Shown here: positions 1 through 5,119 of the stretch, piece after piece | How positions within the stretch are numbered: the stretch's first letter is position 1 | Layout of the letters: the number at the start of each line of letters is the position of its first letter | NCBI GenBank assembly: GCA_017386965.1 | Contig: JAFOGE010000052.1 | Location: 1-5,119, forward strand | DNA from: Clostridia bacterium | Lineage (GTDB): Bacteria; Bacillota; Clostridia; Oscillospirales; CAG-272 | Direction: 5' to 3' | Length of the DNA: 5,119 nucleotides | Program-made: the position numbers and the translations under genes | Notes under the pieces: model-generated | Seen by the model: the letters and a program-made list of their open reading frames with translations, nothing else | Databases searched by the model: none | What the model was told of the DNA's origin: nothing

Positions 1-6
1 CCTCTA

Positions 7-15
7 TGATATAAT
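7..15 (+). promoter_or_regulatory. Extended -10 promoter of the metalloregulator gene
   Basis: The sequence TGATATAAT contains a perfect TATAAT hexamer at 10-15, preceded by the TGN extension at 7-9. This is a textbook sigma-A type extended -10 element. The start of transcription would fall near position 22, leaving a leader of about 33 nt before the ATG at 55. The -35 region and any upstream operator lie outside the window. Because this promoter sits directly before the regulator, that gene is probably transcribed independently of whatever lies upstream. Confidence 0.75.
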
Positions 16-40
16 GGAAGCAGAAAGACAAAAAACGGGA

Positions 41-49
41 AAAGGAGGG
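41..49 (+). promoter_or_regulatory. Ribosome binding site of the metalloregulator
   Basis: AAAGGAGGG is a near-perfect complement to the 16S rRNA 3' end. It ends 5 nt before the ATG at 55. This fixes the start codon and points to strong translation typical of Bacillota. Confidence 0.85.
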
Positions 50-54
50 ATCTC

Positions 55-435
55 ATGCACATTCAGGAATCGGGCGAAATGTATTTGGAGAGTATTTTCG
101 TGCTTTCCAAGCAAAAGGGATCGGTCCGCGCCATTGATGTGGGCGAATACCTGGGATACTCCAAGCCCTCCGTCAGCCGCGCGATGGGGCTGCTTAAGAA
201 CGGCGGCTTTATTACGGTAGAAAAGGACGGCTCCATCCGCTTGACCGAGGCAGGACACGAGATCGCACAAAAGATCTATGACCGTCACACACTGCTTTCG
301 GAGCTGCTTGTGCGCATTGGTGTTGACCCTGAAACGGCCGCAGAGGATGCCTGCAAGATGGAGCACGCCATCAGCGACATCTCCTACGAGGCCATCAAGG
401 CATATGTCACCAAAATCCAAGAGAGCAGCAAATGA
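55..435 (+). CDS. DtxR/MntR-family metal-dependent transcriptional regulator
   Basis: This 126-residue protein is a metal-sensing DNA-binding repressor of the DtxR/MntR family. Residues 1-65 form a winged helix-turn-helix, with the recognition helix around SKPSVSRAMGLLK (36-48) and the wing around 52-64. Residues 66-126 form the helical dimerisation and metal-binding domain. The length is close to MntR (about 142 aa), and there is no C-terminal SH3-like domain as in DtxR or IdeR (about 226 aa). By eye alignment, the primary metal ligands are Met9, Cys100, Glu103 and His104. These match DtxR Met10/Cys102/Glu105/His106 rather than MntR Asp8/Glu99/Glu102/His103. His78 and Glu12 are retained, whereas the DtxR ancillary-site positions Glu83 and His98 appear as Ser82 and Ala96. 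The following gene is a divalent-cation ATPase, a plausible target. Family assignment is firm; whether the sensed metal is Fe2+ or Mn2+ is open. Confidence 0.9.
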   Translation: MHIQESGEMYLESIFVLSKQKGSVRAIDVGEYLGYSKPSVSRAMGLLKNGGFITVEKDGSIRLTEAGHEIAQKIYDRHTLLSELLVRIGVDPETAAEDACKMEHAISDISYEAIKAYVTKIQESSK

Positions 436-490
436 TCTTCTTTTGCGCAGCCGAAGGAAAAAAGAGATCCCGCACCACAATACACAACCA

Positions 491-530
491 TAGGAAGTAC
501 GAATGTATGCACTCGTACTTCCTATTTTCT
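491..530 (+). terminator. Hairpin terminator after the metalloregulator
   Basis: A perfect 12-bp inverted repeat pairs TAGGAAGTACGA (491-502) with TCGTACTTCCTA (513-524). Past one A-C mismatch (503/512) the stem continues with two more pairs, closing on a TATG tetraloop (506-509). A short, imperfect T-rich run (TTTTCTT) follows. It lies 55 nt after the regulator stop codon and before the ATPase gene, so it fits a Rho-independent terminator. The T tract is weak, so partial read-through into the ATPase is possible. The perfect symmetry also leaves room for a protein-binding operator. Confidence 0.7.
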
Positions 531-560
531 TGCCCTCATATTTTCTCCCCTGCCCTCATA
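524..560 (+). repeat. Imperfect tandem duplication upstream of the ATPase
   Basis: Two copies of an element built from ATTTTCT followed by TGCCCTCATA occupy 524-540 and 540-560, sharing the A at 540. The second copy carries an extra CCCC (547-550) between its halves. The exact 10-base core TGCCCTCATA occurs at 531-540 and 551-560, starts 20 bp apart, roughly two helical turns. The second core runs into the tentative -10 element of the ATPase promoter. It could be an iterated regulator site or a chance slippage duplication; it does not resemble a known DtxR or MntR palindrome. Confidence 0.6.
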
Positions 561-564
561 CAAT
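559..564 (+). promoter_or_regulatory. Tentative -10 element for the ATPase gene
   Basis: TACAAT differs from the TATAAT consensus at one position and lies 33 nt before the ATPase start codon. No good -35 hexamer is seen at 16-19 bp spacing; the best candidate is CTCATA at 535-540. A weak -35 would suit a promoter that depends on a regulator, but the call rests mainly on the -10 hexamer and its position after a terminator. The predicted leader of about 25-30 nt is too short for a riboswitch. Confidence 0.4.
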
Positions 565-580
565 GAAAGGAAGCTAACAC

Positions 581-591
581 GGAAAGGCGGG
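581..591 (+). promoter_or_regulatory. Ribosome binding site of the P-type ATPase
   Basis: The purine-rich stretch GGAAAGGCGGG ends 6 nt before the ATG at 598, with A-rich sequence in between. It is a weaker match to the anti-Shine-Dalgarno than the regulator's site, but its spacing supports this ATG. No better in-frame upstream start is present. Confidence 0.55.
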
Positions 592-597
592 CAAAAA

Positions 598-3279
598 ATG
601 CAGGGATACGCATACAAGCAAGAAACACAAAACGCAGGACTGACGACGAAGAAAGCACAAGAAGCAGCAGCTCTGCACGGAACCAATCGTCTTTCCCGTC
701 AAAAAAGCAAATCCTTTCTTCGGCGCTTTCTATCCAATTTGAACGACCCCGTCATTCGAATCCTTCTGTGTGCCCTTGCCATCAATCTTCTCCTTCTCCT
801 GCGGGAAGGAGATTGGATGGAAACCGTTGGTGTCGGAGTGGCCGTTTTTCTTGCCGCCCTCATATCCACGCTCTCCGAGCATAGCTCCCAAAAGGCCTTT
901 GAAAAGCTCTCCGAGCAGGAAGGGCAAGCACTCTGCCGCATACGGCGTGACGGATGCGTGCGCGAGCTTCCCGTCGCCGAGGCGGTCGTTGGGGACGTGA
1001 TCCTGCTTTCGGCAGGCGAATGGATCCCCGCAGACGGGCATTTGATCTGCGGAGATCTCCTGACCGATCAATCCGCACTTACGGGCGAGGGACGTGAAAT
1101 CCGAAAAAAGCCCTCCCGAAATACCTCTCTTGATCCAAACGCGCCCTCCTCGCTCTTTCGCGGATGCACGGTTACCTCGGGCAGCGGAGAAATGCTCGTT
1201 GCGGCAGTGGGGGATGCAACCGTGATCGGACAGATCTCGCGGGAGATCCAAACCGAGCAGAGGGATAGCCCCCTCAAGATCCGTCTTTCCGTGCTTGCAC
1301 GGCAGATCAGCCGCATCGGCTACGCCGCCGCTCTGCTCGTGGCATTGGCCTACTTGTTCAACGTGTTCGTATTGGATAGCGGAATGCGTTGGGAGGTGAT
1401 CCGCCTCAAGCTTCTGGATCCCGCCTATCTGCTCGCGCATGGCATCCACGCGCTCACGCTCGGGCTGACCGTCCTCGTGGTCGCCGTCCCCGAAGGGCTT
1501 CCCATGATGATTGCCGTGGTCCTTGCCTCCAATAGCCGACGCATGGTGCGCGACCAGGTGTTGGTGCGCAAGCCGTCCGGCATTGAAGCTGCCGGAAGCA
1601 TGAATTTGCTCTTTACCGACAAAACGGGGACGCTGACCGAGGGAAACATGCGCGTTGCTTCCCTTCTGACCGAGGAAGCAAGCTACAAGGATCTCTCCGA
1701 CGGCCTTCAAAAAGGCTCGCTTCCCGCGCGGCACATGGCGCTCTGCTTTCGCTACAACAATGATGCCGTGATCGGAAGGGACGAATCAGGAGCCTCGGCC
1801 GCCATCGGGGGAAGCGCTACCGAGCGTGCGCTCCTGCAAGAAGTGATCCGCCTCCCGATTCCCGAGGATACGCCCCTGCTCTCTCGCCTTCCCTTTGACA
1901 GTGCGCGAAAATATTCGGCCGTCACCATAGGAGGACGGGAGCGCATCACGCTTTTGCTCGGTGCACCCGAAAAGCTGCTTCCGCACGCAACATTCGCTCT
2001 CTCGGAAGCAGGGGGCTTGCGTCCGTTTTCCCGCAGGGTCTGGGAGGAAAAGCTCCGCACGCCCGCACAATCGGGATGCCGCGTTCTTACCGTGGCCCTC
2101 GCAAGAGAGGCGGTTGACGCGACTGCTCTGCAATTCGGAATTCATGGCTCCCTGATCCTGCTCGGTGCCGTCGTCCTGCGAGATCCCTTGCGTCGGGAGG
2201 CATCCGACTCCGTGCGCACGCTGCAAAATGCAGGGATCGGAGTGGTTATGATCACGGGCGATCATGCAGAAACCGCACGCGCGATCGCATCGGAATGCGG
2301 CATTCTGAGCCGAGAGCGTGACCTCGTTCTTACAGGAGAGGAGCTTGCTCACTCAACGGATCAGGAGCTTCTTGCACTTCTGCCACGTCTTGCCGTAGTG
2401 GCACGCGCTCTTCCCAGCGACAAAAGCCGCCTCGTTCGTCTGGCCCAGGAGAGCGGAAAGGTCACGGGAATGACCGGGGACGGTGTCAACGACGCACCTG
2501 CACTGCGCCACGCCGACATCGGATTTGCAATGGGAAGCGGCACGCAGGTTGCCAAGGATGCCGGCGACATCCTCATTCTGGACAACAATCTGGCCTCGAT
2601 CACACGCGCCGTTCTCTACGGACGCAACATCTTCAAAAGCATCCGAAAATTCATCACGCTCCAGCTGACGATGAATTTCTGCGCCGTGGGGGTCACCATG
2701 ATCTGTCCCTTCCTCGGGATCGATTCCCCTGTCACCGTCATTCAGATGCTCTGGATCAACATCATTATGGATACGCTGGGCGGTCTGGCCTTTGCAGGAG
2801 AGGCCCCCTTGCCCGACTGCATGCAAGAGAAGCCGAAAAAGCGAAACGAGGCCATCCTGAATCCCTATATGATCCATCAAATCACCTTCCTTGGCGGCTT
2901 TACCGTTCTCCTCTTTCTCTTCTTCCTAAAGAGTCCGCTGATTACCTCCCTGTTTCGCCATACAGAGGGAAATCTTTGCCTTCTGACCGCCTTCTTCGGT
3001 CTTTTCATCTTCGCTTCGGTCCTCAACTGCTTCAATGCGCGCACCGACCGCCTGCATCTGCTCGCGGGCCTTCGGCAGAACCGCGTCTTTATCGGGATCA
3101 TGGTGACCATCCTCCTGATTCAATTAGGCTTTCTCTACCTTGGCGGAAGCATCCTGCGCACGATGCCTCTGACCCCGCGCGAGCTTTTTCTGACCATGCT
3201 GCTCTCTCTCTCGGTCTTCCCTGCGGATCTGCTCCGCAAAGCGTTTTGGCGTCTGCGCGGCAAAAGGGGAGGCTATTGA
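598..3279 (+). CDS. PMCA-type (P2B) divalent-cation P-type ATPase
   Basis: This 893-residue membrane pump uses ATP to export a divalent cation, Ca2+ in characterised relatives and Mn2+ in some bacterial ones. The cation-ATPase N-terminus (about 11-50) precedes M1-M2 (51-92). The actuator domain carries TGE at 162-164. M3-M4 contain PEGLP (298-302). The phosphorylation motif DKTGT begins at the acyl-phosphate Asp341. The nucleotide domain has FDSARK (433-438) and GAPE (455-458). The P domain has DPLR (529-532), TGDH (553-556) and TGDGVND (626-632). M5-M10 span about 683-882. Glu299 (M4) with Asn721 and Asp725 (M6, NIIMD) match the single-site ligands of PMCA pumps; Asn693 lies in M5. There is no long C-terminal calmodulin-binding tail. 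The Lys usual in KGAPE is Leu454, and TGES reads TGEG. The adjacent metalloregulator suggests Mn2+ or Fe2+ as well as Ca2+. The class is certain; the transported ion is inferred. Confidence 0.95.
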   Translation: MQGYAYKQETQNAGLTTKKAQEAAALHGTNRLSRQKSKSFLRRFLSNLNDPVIRILLCALAINLLLLLREGDWMETVGVGVAVFLAALISTLSEHSSQKAFEKLSEQEGQALCRIRRDGCVRELPVAEAVVGDVILLSAGEWIPADGHLICGDLLTDQSALTGEGREIRKKPSRNTSLDPNAPSSLFRGCTVTSGSGEMLVAAVGDATVIGQISREIQTEQRDSPLKIRLSVLARQISRIGYAAALLVALAYLFNVFVLDSGMRWEVIRLKLLDPAYLLAHGIHALTLGLTVLVVAVPEGLPMMIAVVLASNSRRMVRDQVLVRKPSGIEAAGSMNLLFTDKTGTLTEGNMRVASLLTEEASYKDLSDGLQKGSLPARHMALCFRYNNDAVIGRDESGASAAIGGSATERALLQEVIRLPIPEDTPLLSRLPFDSARKYSAVTIGGRERITLLLGAPEKLLPHATFALSEAGGLRPFSRRVWEEKLRTPAQSGCRVLTVALAREAVDATALQFGIHGSLILLGAVVLRDPLRREASDSVRTLQNAGIGVVMITGDHAETARAIASECGILSRERDLVLTGEELAHSTDQELLALLPRLAVVARALPSDKSRLVRLAQESGKVTGMTGDGVNDAPALRHADIGFAMGSGTQVAKDAGDILILDNNLASITRAVLYGRNIFKSIRKFITLQLTMNFCAVGVTMICPFLGIDSPVTVIQMLWINIIMDTLGGLAFAGEAPLPDCMQEKPKKRNEAILNPYMIHQITFLGGFTVLLFLFFLKSPLITSLFRHTEGNLCLLTAFFGLFIFASVLNCFNARTDRLHLLAGLRQNRVFIGIMVTILLIQLGFLYLGGSILRTMPLTPRELFLTMLLSLSVFPADLLRKAFWRLRGKRGGY

Positions 3280-3328
3280 TTCCCGCATTTCAAAAGGAGC
3301 GCTGAAAGAAAGTACAGACCCGAAAAGC

Positions 3329-3376
3329 AAAAAATTCACTTTGTCCGTTTTCAAAGCGAACAAAGTGAATTTTTTT
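3329..3376. terminator. Bidirectional terminator between convergent units
   Basis: The left arm (3329-3344, six A then TTCACTTTGT) pairs perfectly over 16 bp with the right arm (3360-3375, ACAAAGTGAA then T run). The loop is 15 nt. The T run at 3370-3376 serves + strand transcripts from the ATPase, and the A run at 3329-3334 becomes a U tract for - strand transcripts from the HAD gene. It lies 49 nt beyond the ATPase stop and 15 nt beyond the HAD stop, so it probably terminates both converging units. Confidence 0.9.
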
Positions 3377-3391
3377 CGAAAAGGCAGTGAA

Positions 3392-4087
3392 CTATTGCTG
3401 ATTCCATTGCTCGAGCAAAAGCGGAAACTGCGACAGATCGCGGATCTCTGCATCGGGACGGATATCCTCACGCCCTGTCTTCCCCTTCGGATTGAACCAG
3501 CAGGTGCGGATTCCCGCGTGGATACCACCCAGAATATCCGAGGTCAGGCTATCCCCAAGGATAACGGCGTCTTCTCTCTGAAAATCGGGAATGGATGCAA
3601 AGCAAGCGTCGAAAAAGGCCTTGGTCGGCTTGACCGCCCCGACCTCCTCGGAGATAAACATCGCCTCAAAATAGCGTCCGACGCCGGAGTCTGCAATGCG
3701 GGGCGTTTGTACCGAGAGGGTTCCGTTGGAGGCAAGATAGAGCAAATATTTTCCGTGTAGCGCATCCAGAAGCTCTCGTCCGCCCGGAAGATAGGAATGC
3801 TCTGCGGCAAGTGCCGACATATAGTAAGCCGATGCTTCCTCGGGAGAAGCGGAGCAGCCAAGCTCCCGAAAAAGGATCTCAAATCGCCGCACGTGAACCT
3901 GCTCGCGTGTCAGCTCACCGCGCTCCAGGGCTTCCCACTGTGCCATATTGATGGCACTGTATCGAGCAACAAGCGCATCGGTCGGATCCAGGCCAACGTG
4001 CGAAAAGGTCTTTCGGATCGCGTTCGCCTCGCCGCCCTTAAAATCCAGTATGGTATCGTCCAAGTCGAGAAAAATCCAACGGATCAT
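3392..4087 (-). CDS. yjjG: YjjG/YfnB-family HAD pyrimidine 5'-nucleotidase
   Basis: This 231-residue soluble hydrolase belongs to the haloacid dehalogenase superfamily, YjjG/YfnB branch. Members dephosphorylate nucleoside monophosphates; E. coli YjjG acts on dUMP, dTMP and noncanonical pyrimidine nucleotides as a house-cleaning enzyme. Motif I is FLDLDDT, with nucleophile Asp8 and acid/base Asp10. The helical cap (about 15-100) includes the family-like stretch YSAINMAQW (43-51). Motif II is Ser120 in LASNG, motif III is Lys153 in AVKPTK, and motif IV is GDSLTSD with Asp179 and Asp184. The segments ISEEVG (145-150), SDILGGIHAG (183-192) and TCWFN (195-199) closely match E. coli YjjG from memory. 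Length is typical and all catalytic residues are present. The ATG at 4087 is supported by AAGGAG 8 nt upstream. The gene lies 12 bp after dnaE on the same strand, implying co-transcription. The exact substrate is inferred. Confidence 0.9.
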   Translation of the reverse strand: MIRWIFLDLDDTILDFKGGEANAIRKTFSHVGLDPTDALVARYSAINMAQWEALERGELTREQVHVRRFEILFRELGCSASPEEASAYYMSALAAEHSYLPGGRELLDALHGKYLLYLASNGTLSVQTPRIADSGVGRYFEAMFISEEVGAVKPTKAFFDACFASIPDFQREDAVILGDSLTSDILGGIHAGIRTCWFNPKGKTGREDIRPDAEIRDLSQFPLLLEQWNQQ

Positions 4088-4095
4088 GCAGATAT

Positions 4096-4101
4096 CTCCT
4101 T
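4096..4101 (-). promoter_or_regulatory. Ribosome binding site of the HAD gene, overlapping the dnaE stop
   Basis: On the - strand the sequence TAAGGAG places the dnaE stop codon TAA (4102-4100) directly over the Shine-Dalgarno AAGGAG (4101-4096), which is 8 nt before the HAD start codon. This arrangement suggests translational coupling between the two genes and fixes the HAD start. Confidence 0.85.
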
Positions 4102-5119
4102 ATTTCAATATGACGTTGGCCTCTCCGAGAAGCTCCCGAAGCTGCTCCATGACGTATTCGCTCCGTGCGATTCCCACGGCCTCACTTGCATAGGATTTTG
4201 TAGAGGCGTCATAAAAATACACGGGGAAATCGCCCTCAAACAGGGAGGCAAGATTCTGTGCCTTGCGGTAGAGCGTATCCTCAAAGGATGGAACGCGCAG
4301 GAACAAGCGCCGTGCCGCAGCGATCGACGTTGCTTTTGCTTGCGGAGCGGATGCCTCCGCCCTCGGTGCGCCTTCCTCGGCAGCGGGCTTGCTTCCTTTT
4401 GCCGCTTCCCCATGATACCGCGCGTCCTCGATCAGCTCCTCAATCCGATTGACTAAGAGCTTAGGCGGCTCATCCTCTCGCAGAGAGATCGTACCCGTAA
4501 CGTACACGCCGTTCTCATTCCGTAGAAGATGCGAGCACTCATTGTACTGTCTTGCAAAGACGACGCATTCGATCTCGGCCATGCGGTCCTCAAGCGTAAA
4601 GAAGGCCATGCGCTCACCGTTCCGCGTATTCTTAGGCGTTACCGATGTGATGATCCCCACAACCGATGCTCTCGCCTTATCGACCGGATCAGCCTCTTCC
4701 CCAACGTAGTCCAGAATCTCCTCGGGGGAAAGATCCGCAATATGCTTTGCGTATTCATCCAAAAGCTGTCCCGAGAAGTACATCCCGGCTGCATCCTTTT
4801 CCATCAATAGCTTTTCGCGGATCCCAAGCTCGGGAATATCGGGATAGGTGCAGGAAAGCTCCGTATGTGCGCCTCCTGCCATCGAAAACATATCCAGCTG
4901 ACCGTCCAGGTTGTTTCTTCCCTTTTCGGCCGCGCGGTCGATCATGCGCTCGGATACGGCAAGCATCTGACTGCGGTGCAGTCCAAGTCCGTCGAAGGCA
5001 CCCGCGCGCAGAAGGGATTCCACCATTCTCTTATTCAACTCTCCCGCCGGCATACGGTCGATAAAATCCTCAAAGGAGGAGAACGGCCCGTTCTGCCGCT
5101 CGCGGAAGATCTGCTCGAG
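4100..5119 (-). CDS. dnaE: DNA polymerase III subunit alpha, C-terminal part (5' end outside window)
   Basis: The reading frame stays open to the window edge, giving 339 residues that match the C-terminal third of the replicative polymerase alpha subunit (about 1150 aa in full). Residues 1-22 extend upstream of the first in-frame Met and include the family-like GPFSSFEDFIDR. A helix-hairpin-helix region follows with ELNKRMVESLLRAGAFDGLG (27-46). QLDMF at 74-78 fits the beta-clamp-binding motif. The EKDAAGMYFSGQLLDEY segment (107-123) corresponds to the conserved SGHPL region, here SGQLL. An OB-fold spans about 149-226, with FFTLEDRMAEIECVVF inside it. An Ala/Glu-rich linker (237-266) leads to the C-terminal domain (about 269-339). 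The polymerase active site and PHP domain lie outside the window. The gene is followed immediately by the HAD nucleotidase in the same unit. Identification is firm; the choice of DnaE1 over other DnaE-type paralogues is inferred from the clamp motif and OB-fold. Confidence 0.95.
   Translation of the reverse strand, partial: LEQIFRERQNGPFSSFEDFIDRMPAGELNKRMVESLLRAGAFDGLGLHRSQMLAVSERMIDRAAEKGRNNLDGQLDMFSMAGGAHTELSCTYPDIPELGIREKLLMEKDAAGMYFSGQLLDEYAKHIADLSPEEILDYVGEEADPVDKARASVVGIITSVTPKNTRNGERMAFFTLEDRMAEIECVVFARQYNECSHLLRNENGVYVTGTISLREDEPPKLLVNRIEELIEDARYHGEAAKGSKPAAEEGAPRAEASAPQAKATSIAAARRLFLRVPSFEDTLYRKAQNLASLFEGDFPVYFYDASTKSYASEAVGIARSEYVMEQLRELLGEANVILK

Noticed and set aside
433..470. 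Possible hairpin GATCT/AGATC just after the regulator stop codon
   Set aside because: The stem is short and interrupted, with no T tract following. The hairpin at 491-524 is much stronger.
4..480. 158-codon open frame antisense to the metalloregulator
   Set aside because: It overlaps the regulator, whose promoter, ribosome binding site and conserved ligands are all evident. The antisense protein shows no known motif.
563..577. Tiny frame MKGS* ahead of the ATPase gene, a possible leader peptide
   Set aside because: It has no Shine-Dalgarno, its start codon overlaps the tentative -10 element, and four codons carry no regulatory signature.
567..577. GGAAGCTAAC as a DtxR/IdeR-box half site
   Set aside because: It resembles the right half of the TTAGGTTAGSCTAACC consensus only loosely and lacks the symmetrical partner.
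436..597. yybP-ykoY Mn2+ riboswitch ahead of the ATPase
   Set aside because: The gap is mostly a terminator plus promoter-like sequence, and the predicted leader is about 30 nt. No conserved riboswitch core was seen.
730..1734. 334-codon open frame antisense to the ATPase gene
   Set aside because: It lies wholly inside a clearly coding P-type ATPase, has no recognisable domain, and is rich in His, Gly and Arg as expected for a shadow frame in GC-rich DNA.
1786..2352. 188-codon open frame antisense to the ATPase nucleotide domain
   Set aside because: It is a shadow of the ATPase, with no supported start or recognisable family.
3797..4456. 219-codon + strand frame spanning the HAD/dnaE junction
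   Set aside because: It runs antisense to two well-supported genes and has no family resemblance.

Overview
The window looks like a chromosomal segment from a Gram-positive-type bacterium, most likely Bacillota and perhaps a moderately GC-rich Clostridia member. The clues are strong AAGGAG-type ribosome binding sites, a consensus extended -10 promoter, A/T-flanked hairpin terminators, and proteins resembling clostridial DtxR/MntR regulators and DnaE. The taxon is inferred from sequence style and was not searched.

The layout is two convergent transcription units. On the + strand, an extended -10 promoter (7-15) drives a short DtxR/MntR-family metalloregulator (55-435). A hairpin terminator (491-530) follows. 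Next come a small tandem duplication and a tentative promoter (524-564), then a large PMCA-type (P2B) P-type ATPase (598-3279). On the - strand, the 3' end of dnaE (DNA polymerase III alpha, entering from beyond 5119 and ending at 4100) is followed 12 bp later by a YjjG-family HAD nucleotidase (4087-3392). The HAD gene's Shine-Dalgarno overlaps the dnaE stop codon. A 16-bp hairpin with A and T tracts on either side (3329-3376) lies between the converging units and probably terminates both.

Two modules are suggested. The first is a metal sensor next to a divalent-cation exporter, plausibly a Mn2+, Fe2+ or Ca2+ homeostasis pair. The regulator has the length of MntR, but its readable primary metal ligands (Met9, Cys100, Glu103, His104) match DtxR/IdeR, so the sensed metal could be iron. 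The second is a replicative polymerase co-transcribed with a putative house-cleaning nucleotidase.

Every substantial stretch is explained by these four genes. The gaps at 436-597 and 3280-3391 hold only regulatory signals. I see no mobile element, CRISPR array, tRNA or rRNA, and nothing that convincingly amounts to a new multi-gene system. The most interesting points are the regulator's mixed ligand set, its pairing with the ATPase, the duplicated element in front of the ATPase, and the missing lysine in the ATPase nucleotide-binding motif.
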